DNA of 13,083 nucleotides, taken from the NCBI GenBank assembly GCA_023228865.1, contig JALOAH010000098.1, positions 1-13,083 of the forward strand. The letters run 5' to 3'. The number at the start of each line of letters is the position of its first letter. The first letter of the stretch is position 1. This stretch comes from Porticoccaceae bacterium (lineage in GTDB: Bacteria > Pseudomonadota > Gammaproteobacteria > Pseudomonadales > Porticoccaceae). This document shows, one piece after another, positions 1 through 4,790 of this stretch. The translations under genes were made by a program, and so were the position numbers. Under the pieces are notes generated by a model that was not told the DNA's origin, searched no databases, and saw nothing but the letters and a program-made list of their open reading frames with translations.

Positions 1-30
1 AAGATAGCACTGGAGGCAGCTGGCGGATGA
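1..30 (+). CDS. 3' end of an upstream gene, partial
   Basis: Frame 1 is open from the first base and ends at TGA 28-30, giving only the tail KIALEAAGG. The stop overlaps the integrase start (ATGA, 27-30), the usual sign of translational coupling, so this is probably the last codons of a gene co-transcribed with the integrase. Phage integrases are often preceded by an excisionase or another small regulator, but nothing in nine residues allows identification. Confidence 0.45.
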   Translation, partial: KIALEAAGG

Positions 31-1283
31 CTCCCCGGAGCCGAAAAGCAGAGAATCGCCACTTGGCGAAATACCCAGGGCTTGGCCTATGGTCAAACGG
101 CACCTACTATTTCCAAAACCCTGTAACCGGTCGCCAAAAGTCTCTCAAGACAAAGGATCTCAAGCAGGCCGCCGTCCGGTGGGCGATAGCGAGAGCCCTG
201 TGCGACAAAGAGCACGGCGACCTGGTTGCCGCCAAGCTGGCAAAGAGCCTGCAGGAGTCCAACCGGCCGCTGTCTCGCGGCTCAAACATCTATCTGTGCG
301 ATTTTATCCGCCAATGGCGCACCGAGGTGCTGGAAGCCGGGCTGGTTAAGGTCAAGATCAAGCGAGACCAAGGCAAGCCCCTGTCCGAGCGCACCCGGCG
401 CGACTACGCAAACCTTGCGCTGCAGCTTGAAACCTCCCCTGCGGCCAGGTTCCCTGTCGCCACCCGCGCACCGCTCACACCCATCCGCAAGCTGCTTTCC
501 CCCTGGGCCACCAAGCCCACCCACTACAACCACCTCAAGGCCGTGCTGGGCCGAGTGCTTGATCATGCCGTGCTCGTGGGTCTGGTTGAAAAAAACCCCA
601 TGCGCGACATCGAAAAGCTGGCCGTGGCCAGGCGTGAGGTGTTAATCCCCGACGAGGCGTACATCGCCATCACCGACCGGCTGGCGTCCCACGACCTTAA
701 TCGGCGCAAGCTGGACGGCACCTGGCGCATGATGATTTGCGACTTGTTCTACATGATGAGCCAGCAGCCGGTGGACTTGTTTTCGCTACGTGTCGGCCAG
801 ATTCACCTCGACGCTGGCGAGCACGGAGAGATCCACCTGGCCAGAGCCAAGACCAAGGTGGCGGGCATCATTGCCATGAACGCCGAGATGCGGGCCGTTG
901 TCGATTGGTTGTTGGCGTTTCGGGATCAGGAGCTGGGCAAGCGGCGCAACCGATTTGAAAAGCCGCCAGAGAATCTGCTGATCTACCCCGCTTATATGGA
1001 CAAGCGAAGCCGGCTCAAGCCCGTGCTGCATCGCACCTTTAGCTTGTGGTGGTCAGCAGCAGCGCGAGAGGCAGGGTTCCCCGGCATGTACAGACTGATG
1101 GATCTGCGCAAAAAGGGGCTGACGGACGAGTTTGTTGCCCAGGGCGACAACGACAAAGGGCTCCACGAGACCGACGCCATGAAGCGGCACTATCGGCTGA
1201 TCACCCCGCCGAAGCGCTCGCAGAACACACTGGTGTCGATCCGCGACCGGGCCAAAATGGGCGCGGTCATTACTGGAAAATAA
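27..1283 (+). CDS. int: Phage tyrosine recombinase (integrase), with atypical active site
   Basis: A 418-residue site-specific recombinase, expected to insert the phage at a host tRNA-Cys gene and, with an excisionase, remove it. The N-terminal 200 residues fit arm- and core-binding domains; the catalytic domain follows. Visible catalytic features are the beta-hairpin lysine (KTK, 275-277), Arg II in the DLR box (R361), His380 and the nucleophile Tyr389 (in RHYR). Two usual residues are missing: the box reading TGQRPGD in relatives reads MSQQPVD here, putting Gln247 at the Arg I position, and the His of HDLR is Met358. The frame is intact and the rest conserved, so this may be a subfamily trait rather than decay. 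ATG 27 is preceded by GGAGG, although that is further upstream than ideal; ATGA overlap with the upstream gene suggests coupling. The 3' end points at the att core, as int does in P22. Confidence 0.88.
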   Translation: MTPRSRKAENRHLAKYPGLGLWSNGTYYFQNPVTGRQKSLKTKDLKQAAVRWAIARALCDKEHGDLVAAKLAKSLQESNRPLSRGSNIYLCDFIRQWRTEVLEAGLVKVKIKRDQGKPLSERTRRDYANLALQLETSPAARFPVATRAPLTPIRKLLSPWATKPTHYNHLKAVLGRVLDHAVLVGLVEKNPMRDIEKLAVARREVLIPDEAYIAITDRLASHDLNRRKLDGTWRMMICDLFYMMSQQPVDLFSLRVGQIHLDAGEHGEIHLARAKTKVAGIIAMNAEMRAVVDWLLAFRDQELGKRRNRFEKPPENLLIYPAYMDKRSRLKPVLHRTFSLWWSAAAREAGFPGMYRLMDLRKKGLTDEFVAQGDNDKGLHETDAMKRHYRLITPPKRSQNTLVSIRDRAKMGAVITGK

Positions 1284-1302
1284 CTGGAAAATAACTGGAT
1301 GG
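1270..1302 (+). repeat. Three tandem 11-bp repeats, candidate integrase arm-binding sites
   Basis: Three head-to-tail copies of TAACTGGAAAA occur at 1270-1280 (one mismatch), 1281-1291 (perfect) and 1292-1302 (last three bases differ). They overlap the last codons and stop of the integrase and lie about 50 bp from the tRNA-like core. Lambda-type integrases bind short direct repeats in the arms of attP through their N-terminal domain; length, tandem spacing and position fit that role. A related copy lies on the other side of the core at 1519-1529. Confidence 0.5.
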
Positions 1303-1353
1303 GAAAATCAGCAATCTTCAACCTGCGCAAGACGCTGATTTATATAAAGAATT

Positions 1354-1398
1354 TGGAGGCGCGGGTCGGAATCGAACCGGCGTAAACGGAGTTGCAGC
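1354..1398 (-). other. attP: att core: 3' part of tRNA-Cys
   Basis: Read on the minus strand this is the 3' half of a tRNA: anticodon loop CTGCAAC (GCA, Cys), a T-loop TTCGATT flanked by GCCGG and CCGAC, then acceptor strand CCGCGCC, discriminator T and encoded CCA at 1356-1354. No matching acceptor 5' strand or D-arm lies on the other side, so it is not a tRNA gene. Integrases that use tRNA genes carry such a 3' fragment in attP so that the host tRNA is rebuilt on insertion. A small CCGGC-TTT-GCCGG hairpin abuts it at 1399-1411. The integrase lies to its left and other phage genes to its right, which favours attP over attL/attR. Confidence 0.75.
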
Positions 1399-1410
1399 CC
1401 GGCTTTGCCG

Positions 1411-1438
1411 GTGACTATTTATTGTTGTTTATCATAAT
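1411..1438 (+). promoter_or_regulatory. Weak candidate promoter for csrA
   Basis: GTGACT at 1411-1416 and CATAAT at 1433-1438 are separated by 16 bp in an AT-rich patch, upstream of csrA. The -10 is good (5/6), the -35 only fair (4/6). No better promoter is visible between the att core and csrA. Confidence 0.25.
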
Positions 1439-1453
1439 GTTACACTGCCTTAT

Positions 1454-1490
1454 GTGATCGCTGAACAGGGCAAAATGCAGCAGTGATCAC
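1454..1490. repeat. Imperfect inverted repeat upstream of csrA
   Basis: GTGATCGCTG (1454-1463) and CAGTGATCAC (1481-1490) form 10-bp arms with one G-T type mismatch around a 17-base loop. It could be an operator, a host-factor or excisionase site in the att arm, or an RNA hairpin in the csrA leader. The remainder of 1284-1566 holds only the att elements; no gene was seen there. Confidence 0.35.
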
Positions 1491-1518
1491 CTATAAGAAT
1501 CAAGACGTTACAGGCGAA

Positions 1519-1529
1519 TAGCTGGAAAT
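1519..1529 (+). repeat. Possible right-arm integrase site
   Basis: TAGCTGGAAAT matches the tandem repeat beyond the integrase at 9 of 11 positions and sits on the opposite side of the tRNA core, same orientation. Together they would flank the core as P and P' arm sites do. A single short match could be chance. Confidence 0.3.
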
Positions 1530-1566
1530 TATGCCTTCGCCGTCAGCCTACAGCACAGGAGGTGCC

Positions 1567-1725
1567 ATGCTTATCCTCACCCGCCAGATCGGCGAAACCA
1601 TCGTCATAGATCACGATATCAAGGTCACCGTATTGGCAGTCAAAGGCGGCCAGGTCCGGATCGGCATCGAGGCGTCCGATGACGTGGACATCATCCGAGA
1701 GGAGCTGATCGCCGAGGGCGACTGA
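1567..1725 (+). CDS. csrA: Phage-borne CsrA/RsmA RNA-binding regulator
   Basis: A 52-residue member of the CsrA family, which binds GGA motifs in mRNA leaders and blocks or changes translation of carbon-storage, motility and virulence genes. Family residues are in register: MLILTR at the N-terminus with Leu4, GET at 9-11, [10 protein letters not shown] at 25-34 and Arg44 followed by EE. Leu4 and Arg44 are the main RNA-contact residues. Position 43 is Ile where E. coli has His, and the C-terminal helix is shortened (52 versus 61 residues). The start is set by AGGAGG five bases ahead of ATG 1567; an in-frame ATG at 1531 has no such site. It stands between the att core and an exported protein, so it is an accessory phage gene that could retune host RNAs in the lysogen or during infection. 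Confidence 0.9.
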   Translation: MLILTRQIGETIVIDHDIKVTVLAVKGGQVRIGIEASDDVDIIREELIAEGD

Positions 1726-1806
1726 CAGACGGTCTGCCTGCCCGACCAGTGGCGCTTGCAAGCCCTCGGCATCAGCCCTACTCTTGGCCTGACAAAGGAG
1801 AACACC

Positions 1807-2148
1807 ATGAAAACCATACTCGCCATCATAGTTGCCACCTTCGCCTTCCCTGTTCTTGCGGACGGGTACCGTGGCCAGCTCACCGTAAACCCCTACACGC
1901 CCAACGCCGTCTCGCCCTATGAAGCCAGGCCGCAGTACGGTGGCGCAAAGCTGTATGACAGCCAGGGGCAGTACCGCGGGACCCTCAACAACAACCGCTA
2001 CGATTCTGAGTCAGTGGCCAACCCCTATGGGCGGTATGGGTCACGGTATTCCAATGAGTCAATCAACAACCCCTATGGAGCAGGCAGCCGGTACAAGGCC
2101 GATAGTCCGAACAATCCGTATGGGAGCGGGTGGAGTATTTACGAATGA
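1807..2148 (+). CDS. Exported small protein with NPYG repeats
   Basis: A 113-residue protein with a clear Sec signal peptide (MKTILAIIVATFAFPVLA, cut before DG). The mature chain is rich in Tyr, Asn, Gly and Ser; its C-terminal half carries three imperfect repeats of about 16 residues centred on NPYG, each followed by a Ser-Arg-Tyr or similar (residues 66-81, 82-96, 97-108). No cysteines or catalytic motif are seen. Similar NPYG-rich exported proteins recur in gammaproteobacterial genomes and prophages, to my recollection without known function. AAGGAG precedes ATG 1807 by six bases. It lies 81 bp after csrA on the same strand and may share its transcript. Periplasmic or cell-surface location is inferred. 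Confidence 0.8.
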   Translation: MKTILAIIVATFAFPVLADGYRGQLTVNPYTPNAVSPYEARPQYGGAKLYDSQGQYRGTLNNNRYDSESVANPYGRYGSRYSNESINNPYGAGSRYKADSPNNPYGSGWSIYE

Positions 2149-2153
2149 GGATT

Positions 2154-2189
2154 GTCGCCGGGCTGCCCGCACACCTTCCGCCCGGCGAC
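2154..2189. terminator. Strong hairpin after the NPYG gene, no U-tract
   Basis: GTCGCCGGGC (2154-2163) and GCCCGGCGAC (2180-2189) are a perfect 10-bp inverted repeat with a 16-base loop, starting five bases after the stop codon at 2148. Position suggests transcript end or 3' protection; the lack of a T-run on either strand makes intrinsic termination doubtful. The rest of 2190-2290 shows nothing convincing. Confidence 0.4.
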
Positions 2190-2290
2190 CATCTGTTCTG
2201 TGGTCAGAATCCGCCTTGTCGTGAACCTGTCGAGCGCCCTGGCGCCATCACGATCTGAGCGGCGGATAGCGCAAAACGCGCGCCCCTTTC

Positions 2291-2995
2291 CTACCCCTTG
2301 GGCGGAACCCATTTCGGCAGCCTAGGAGGGGCATTCGCGCCGTCTTGAGAAGGCCTGCGCTCAGGCATTGGTTTGTCTGGCCAGCCTCCATCGCCCGCAA
2401 TGTCACCCATCAAGGTGCCAAAGATTAGGCCTGTTATTGGCAGGTAACTTGTTTGAGATGTCAAAACTGTAATCATCGAGGCCGCCCATTCCAGCAAGGC
2501 CTTGACTGCTTTGGCCTCATCGTCGCCGAACTGCATAGATGAAACGCTCTTGGGGTGGGTGATGCTATCTCTGAAGCGGGTGGCGAGAGACAGGTTTGAG
2601 GGGAGGCTCTCCAAAGGCTTTGGATAGGCGGATTGCTGAATGTAACCCTCTCTTATCAGCGCTTTGAAGTAGTGGCGGCACCCTTCCAGCCTCGTTGTCA
2701 GGTCATATCGCCATTCATTTGAAGAGCCATCCTTCCCCCTTTTGAATTCAAAGATCACTTCAGCGCCCTTAAGACACTTAGGGTTTGGTATCTTATGGAT
2801 TGCCACAAACCCCTTGAGATCTTGCCTGAGGCAATACTCAACAGCCTCTAGCATCGAGAATGCCACTCTAGTTCCGAGACGAACAAATGCTCCGGAATTC
2901 TCCCCTGACAGTTTCGACAGAGCCTGTAGTTCTTCGCCTAATAGAAAAAAGGCTTTGTGGCGCTCTTCCATGCTTGGGGTCATTTTGTTTTTCAA
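2291..2995 (-). CDS. HEPN-like protein (R-x4-H), possible defence or toxin gene
   Basis: A 234-residue protein I cannot assign with certainty. A mostly helical middle contains R142-DSIT-H147 followed by Pro, an R-x4-H motif, then a helix of the type seen at the end of HEPN domains (AKAVKALLEWAASMITVL, 161-178). HEPN proteins with this motif are often metal-independent RNases in toxin-antitoxin and abortive-infection systems. The C-terminal 30 residues are Pro-rich. The start is TTG 2995 because GAGGAG (minus strand, 3006-3001) lies six bases ahead; ATG 2983 would be too far from it. That ribosome site overlaps the stop of the upstream RHH gene, so the two are coupled and probably expressed together in the lysogen. 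It could be an RHH-antitoxin/HEPN-toxin pair or a prophage defence gene; HEPN assignment is inference from motif and helix pattern only. Confidence 0.7.
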   Translation of the reverse strand: MKNKMTPSMEERHKAFFLLGEELQALSKLSGENSGAFVRLGTRVAFSMLEAVEYCLRQDLKGFVAIHKIPNPKCLKGAEVIFEFKRGKDGSSNEWRYDLTTRLEGCRHYFKALIREGYIQQSAYPKPLESLPSNLSLATRFRDSITHPKSVSSMQFGDDEAKAVKALLEWAASMITVLTSQTSYLPITGLIFGTLMGDIAGDGGWPDKPMPERRPSQDGANAPPRLPKWVPPKG

Positions 2996-3004
2996 GTTGG
3001 CTCC

Positions 3005-3340
3005 TCAGCCCCCTCCCTCCATGAATCCTCTCTTCAAGCGTCCAATTACGTAATCCAGCGCCAAGTTGCTCGTCTCCACGTAAGGCTGTCGGAAAATTGC
3101 GCTATATGCTGCCTTATAGGTTTCTGGCACCTCCTCCCCGCTCATAAACGCGAGCCGGAGAAACTGTGTTGCATCTACGCCCCCTTCGCCTTCCGCGAAG
3201 GACTGCTCCAGGCGGTGGACGATTTCGGCGTTCATGGTGCGCCCGCTCTCCGCAGCAGCCGCATGGATTTTCGTGTGCAGAGACCTAGGGACTCGAAGCG
3301 CGGTTTTCTGTATCTCTTCTTTCTCTGGGCTGGCTGTCAT
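3005..3340 (-). CDS. Ribbon-helix-helix (Arc/Mnt-type) repressor
   Basis: A 111-residue DNA-binding protein. Residues 12-47 are a typical RHH unit: beta strand KTALRVP (12-18), helix A SLHTKIHAAAAESGR, turn, helix B with the conserved Asn37 in MNAEIVHRLEQSF. The C-terminal 60 residues extend beyond the 82-residue Mnt and may serve oligomerisation. It is divergent from an Arc-like/antirepressor operon, the position of mnt in P22, so it probably represses that operon and keeps lysogeny. Only ATG 3340 is available: an in-frame TGA lies four codons upstream. No good ribosome site precedes it; a 15-codon GTG reading frame (3384 to 3337) ends across this start as ATGA, so coupling to a leader peptide is possible. 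It may also act as antitoxin to the HEPN-like protein it is coupled with. Confidence 0.8.
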   Translation of the reverse strand: MTASPEKEEIQKTALRVPRSLHTKIHAAAAESGRTMNAEIVHRLEQSFAEGEGGVDATQFLRLAFMSGEEVPETYKAAYSAIFRQPYVETSNLALDYVIGRLKRGFMEGGG

Positions 3341-3405
3341 CGTCTGGCTTCATTGCTGGTAGCGCTTGATGGCAATGGTAGCACTGTGAATTCAATCCTC
3401 CAAAA

Positions 3406-3434
3406 ATAAAAGGTTGACTTCATTTTAAAGTCAA
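3406..3434 (-). promoter_or_regulatory. Leftward promoter for the RHH/HEPN operon
   Basis: On the minus strand TTGACT (3434-3429) is followed after exactly 17 bp by TTTTAT (3411-3406). The -35 is near consensus (5/6) and the -10 fair (4/6). Its -35 is the right arm of the palindrome whose left arm is the -35 of the rightward promoter, so the two promoters face each other and overlap. Confidence 0.6.
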
Positions 3435-3442
3435 ACTATATT
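3414..3442 (+). promoter_or_regulatory. Rightward promoter (Pant-like) for the Arc/antirepressor operon
   Basis: TTGACT (3414-3419) and TATATT (3437-3442) are spaced by exactly 17 bp, a strong sigma70-type promoter. It lies 46 bp ahead of the Arc-like start. Because the spacer contains a palindromic arm, repressor binding would block polymerase directly. Confidence 0.7.
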
Positions 3443-3466
3443 GAATCCAGACTTCACCATGAAGTC
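3414..3466. promoter_or_regulatory. Operator cluster: two inverted repeats with GACTT(C) half-sites
   Basis: Two inverted repeats share one half-site. The first is TTGACTT (3414-3420) with AAGTCAA (3428-3434), spacer 7. The second is GACTTC (3450-3455) with GAAGTC (3461-3466), spacer 5. All four half-sites contain GACTT. The first covers both promoter -35 elements, the second lies just after the expected rightward transcript start. RHH repressors bind such paired half-sites as dimers of dimers, so these are the natural targets of the two RHH proteins flanking them. Confidence 0.6.
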
Positions 3467-3487
3467 GCCATATGGAGCCCAAGCAAT

Positions 3488-3655
3488 ATGAAAGAGATTC
3501 GAGAAAAACCCTACCCCCTCCGAATGGAGCCGGGCGTCAGACCCGAAGTTGAATACTGTGCAAAGCGCGAACGCCGAAGCATCAATGCCTGGATCAACCT
3601 TGCTATTGATGAGCGGCTGCACAAAACCCGCAAAGAGGGCCGCAACCATGAATAG
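3488..3655 (+). CDS. arc: Arc-like ribbon-helix-helix repressor
   Basis: A 55-residue protein, almost the size of P22 Arc (53). The pattern beta strand (YPLRMEP, 9-15), helix A (16-29), RRSIN turn (29-33), helix B (34-45) follows Arc, whose matching stretches are FNLRWP and GRSVN. In Arc a buried Arg31-Glu36-Arg40 salt-bridge network stabilises the dimer; the aligned residues here are Arg30, Trp35 and Ala39, implying a hydrophobic core instead. GGAG (3474-3477) stands 10 bases before ATG 3488. Its end overlaps the antirepressor start by 8 bp, as expected for an arc-ant operon, where Arc shuts down its own promoter soon after infection. Assignment rests on size, RHH pattern and gene order. Confidence 0.8.
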   Translation: MKEIREKPYPLRMEPGVRPEVEYCAKRERRSINAWINLAIDERLHKTRKEGRNHE

Positions 3656-4376
3656 CATCGTCGCCATTAACCCCGCCGGCCTCCCGGTCACCACCTCGCT
3701 GGCTATCGCTGATGGCGTGGGCAATCCCCACAAGTCGGTACTCCAGCTAATCCGACAGAACACCAGCGATCTTGAAGAGTTCGGAAGGGTGGCATTTGAA
3801 ATGCGACCCTTTGAGACTGCCGGTGGCACCCAAAACCGTGAGGTCGCCATCCTCAACGAGCAGCAATCCACCCTCTTGCTCACCTACATGCGCAACAACG
3901 ATGTAGTGAGAGCGTTTAAAAAGCGGCTGGTTAAAGCGTTCTTTGAGTTGGCGTCCCGCCCCGTTGATCCTCTTGAGGCGCTGCGCGACCCTGCTGCCAT
4001 GCGCAACCTGCTGCTGGGCTACTCCGAGCGAGTCATCGCCCTTGAGGCTGCCGTTGAGGAACAGGCACCCAAGGTCAGCGCATTCAAGCTGCTGTCCGAG
4101 GCAGAAGGCTCTATGTGTATTACGGACGCCGCCAAGCATCTCGACATGCGACCCAAAGACCTGACCTTGTGGCTCCAGGCCAACGACTGGATCTATCGTC
4201 GCTCCGGTGGCAAGAGCTGGATTGCGTACCAGCCCCGTATCAAGCAGCAAGTTCTGGTTCACAAGGTTACTACCGTGTCACGTGACGACGGCACCGAGAA
4301 AACCGTAGAGCAAGTGCGAGTCACACCGAAGGGTCTTGCCCGCCTCGCTGAAGAGCTCCAGGGTGAACCGGTATGA
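3648..4376 (+). CDS. ant: Phage antirepressor, Rha N-terminal plus KilA-C (ANT) domain
   Basis: A 242-residue antirepressor. Residues 12-103 match the Rha-type phage regulatory domain (VTTSLAIADGVGNPHKSV, then EEFG-VAFE and a helix with KKRLVKAFFEL). A short helical linker (118-140) leads to a KilA-C/ANT domain from about 141 to 236 (CITDAAKHLDMRPKDLTLWL, WIYRRSGGKSWIAY, VTPKGLARLAEEL). Such proteins counter the prophage repressor and trigger lytic growth; Rha is also reported to hinder some phages in hosts lacking IHF. ATG 3648 has AGAGG nine bases ahead inside the Arc-like gene; in-frame codons back to 3549 lie inside that gene and have no ribosome site. Its stop forms ATGA with a 28-codon ORF. 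Confidence 0.88.
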   Translation: MNSIVAINPAGLPVTTSLAIADGVGNPHKSVLQLIRQNTSDLEEFGRVAFEMRPFETAGGTQNREVAILNEQQSTLLLTYMRNNDVVRAFKKRLVKAFFELASRPVDPLEALRDPAAMRNLLLGYSERVIALEAAVEEQAPKVSAFKLLSEAEGSMCITDAAKHLDMRPKDLTLWLQANDWIYRRSGGKSWIAYQPRIKQQVLVHKVTTVSRDDGTEKTVEQVRVTPKGLARLAEELQGEPV

Positions 4377-4459
4377 CCTCCCTTAACGTAAAAAGCCCCG
4401 ATCTGCGCGAACAGACCGAGGCCGATGTTCAAAAACCCCAACCACGGAGTCAGATATGA
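4373..4459 (+). CDS. 28-residue ORF linking ant to the next gene
   Basis: ATG 4373 overlaps the antirepressor stop (ATGA) and its own TGA overlaps the next ATG 4456 (ATGA), so it exactly fills the gap between two genes. The product is polar and Gln/Pro/Asp-rich with no recognisable domain or membrane segment. It may be a true micropeptide or simply a frame that carries ribosomes to the next start. AGAGCTCCAGGGTG lies just upstream, a passable ribosome site. No function can be given. Confidence 0.45.
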   Translation: MTSLNVKSPDLREQTEADVQKPQPRSQI

Positions 4460-4788
4460 ACGAATCAACTATATCTCAACCGAACCACTCTCGCCACCCC
4501 GAGAAGTGCGCGGATACTGCCGACCTCCAGAAGACAATCGAAAATATGCACAATCTGGCTGAGATCTCTTTTGGCCAAATAGGCTCTTTGATCGCCATCA
4601 CCCTTTGTGCCATGAAGGCTGGCACCTGCCGCCCTGCCGACATTGGGAACGCTCTTGAAGCTATCGCCTACTTGGCCGAGGACGCCGACGGGGTGATTTA
4701 TGGTGAAGCCATGGCCGCAGGCTGCGCTTCGCAAGCACCTGTCAACGCATACCCTGCTTCCAATCCCCTTTCTGTCATCAAGGTGTAA
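4456..4788 (+). CDS. Unknown phage protein, 110 residues
   Basis: I do not recognise this family. The first 20 residues are polar (NHSRHPEKCAD); residues 24-70 look like two helices with a hydrophobic face (LQKTIENMHNLAEISFGQI and SLIAITLCAMKAG), followed by DIGNALEAIAYLAEDADGVI. The size and helical composition resemble small regulators in Pseudomonas-type prophages. It is too polar for a confident membrane segment. CGGAG lies seven bases ahead of ATG 4456, and the start overlaps the 28-codon ORF. Two bases separate its stop from the next gene, so it belongs to the antirepressor operon. Confidence 0.7.
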   Translation: MNESTISQPNHSRHPEKCADTADLQKTIENMHNLAEISFGQIGSLIAITLCAMKAGTCRPADIGNALEAIAYLAEDADGVIYGEAMAAGCASQAPVNAYPASNPLSVIKV

Positions 4789-4790
4789 TC

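Noticed and set aside
1354..1430. A complete tRNA gene on the minus strand
   Set aside because: Only the 3' half is present; no D-arm and no acceptor 5' strand pairing with CCGCGCC is found in the next 80 bases.
1531..1566. A longer, 64-residue CsrA starting at ATG 1531
   Set aside because: The added residues are not part of the family, whose members begin MLILTR, and the strong AGGAGG sits before ATG 1567.
2220..2290. Intrinsic terminator for the HEPN-like gene
   Set aside because: Only short GCGC/GGCGC pairings with two-base loops or weak stems and no T-run follow the stop on the minus strand.
2957..3409. A 150-codon plus-strand frame opposite the RHH gene
   Set aside because: It is antisense to a clear ribbon-helix-helix protein, has no ribosome site, and runs through the leftward promoter.
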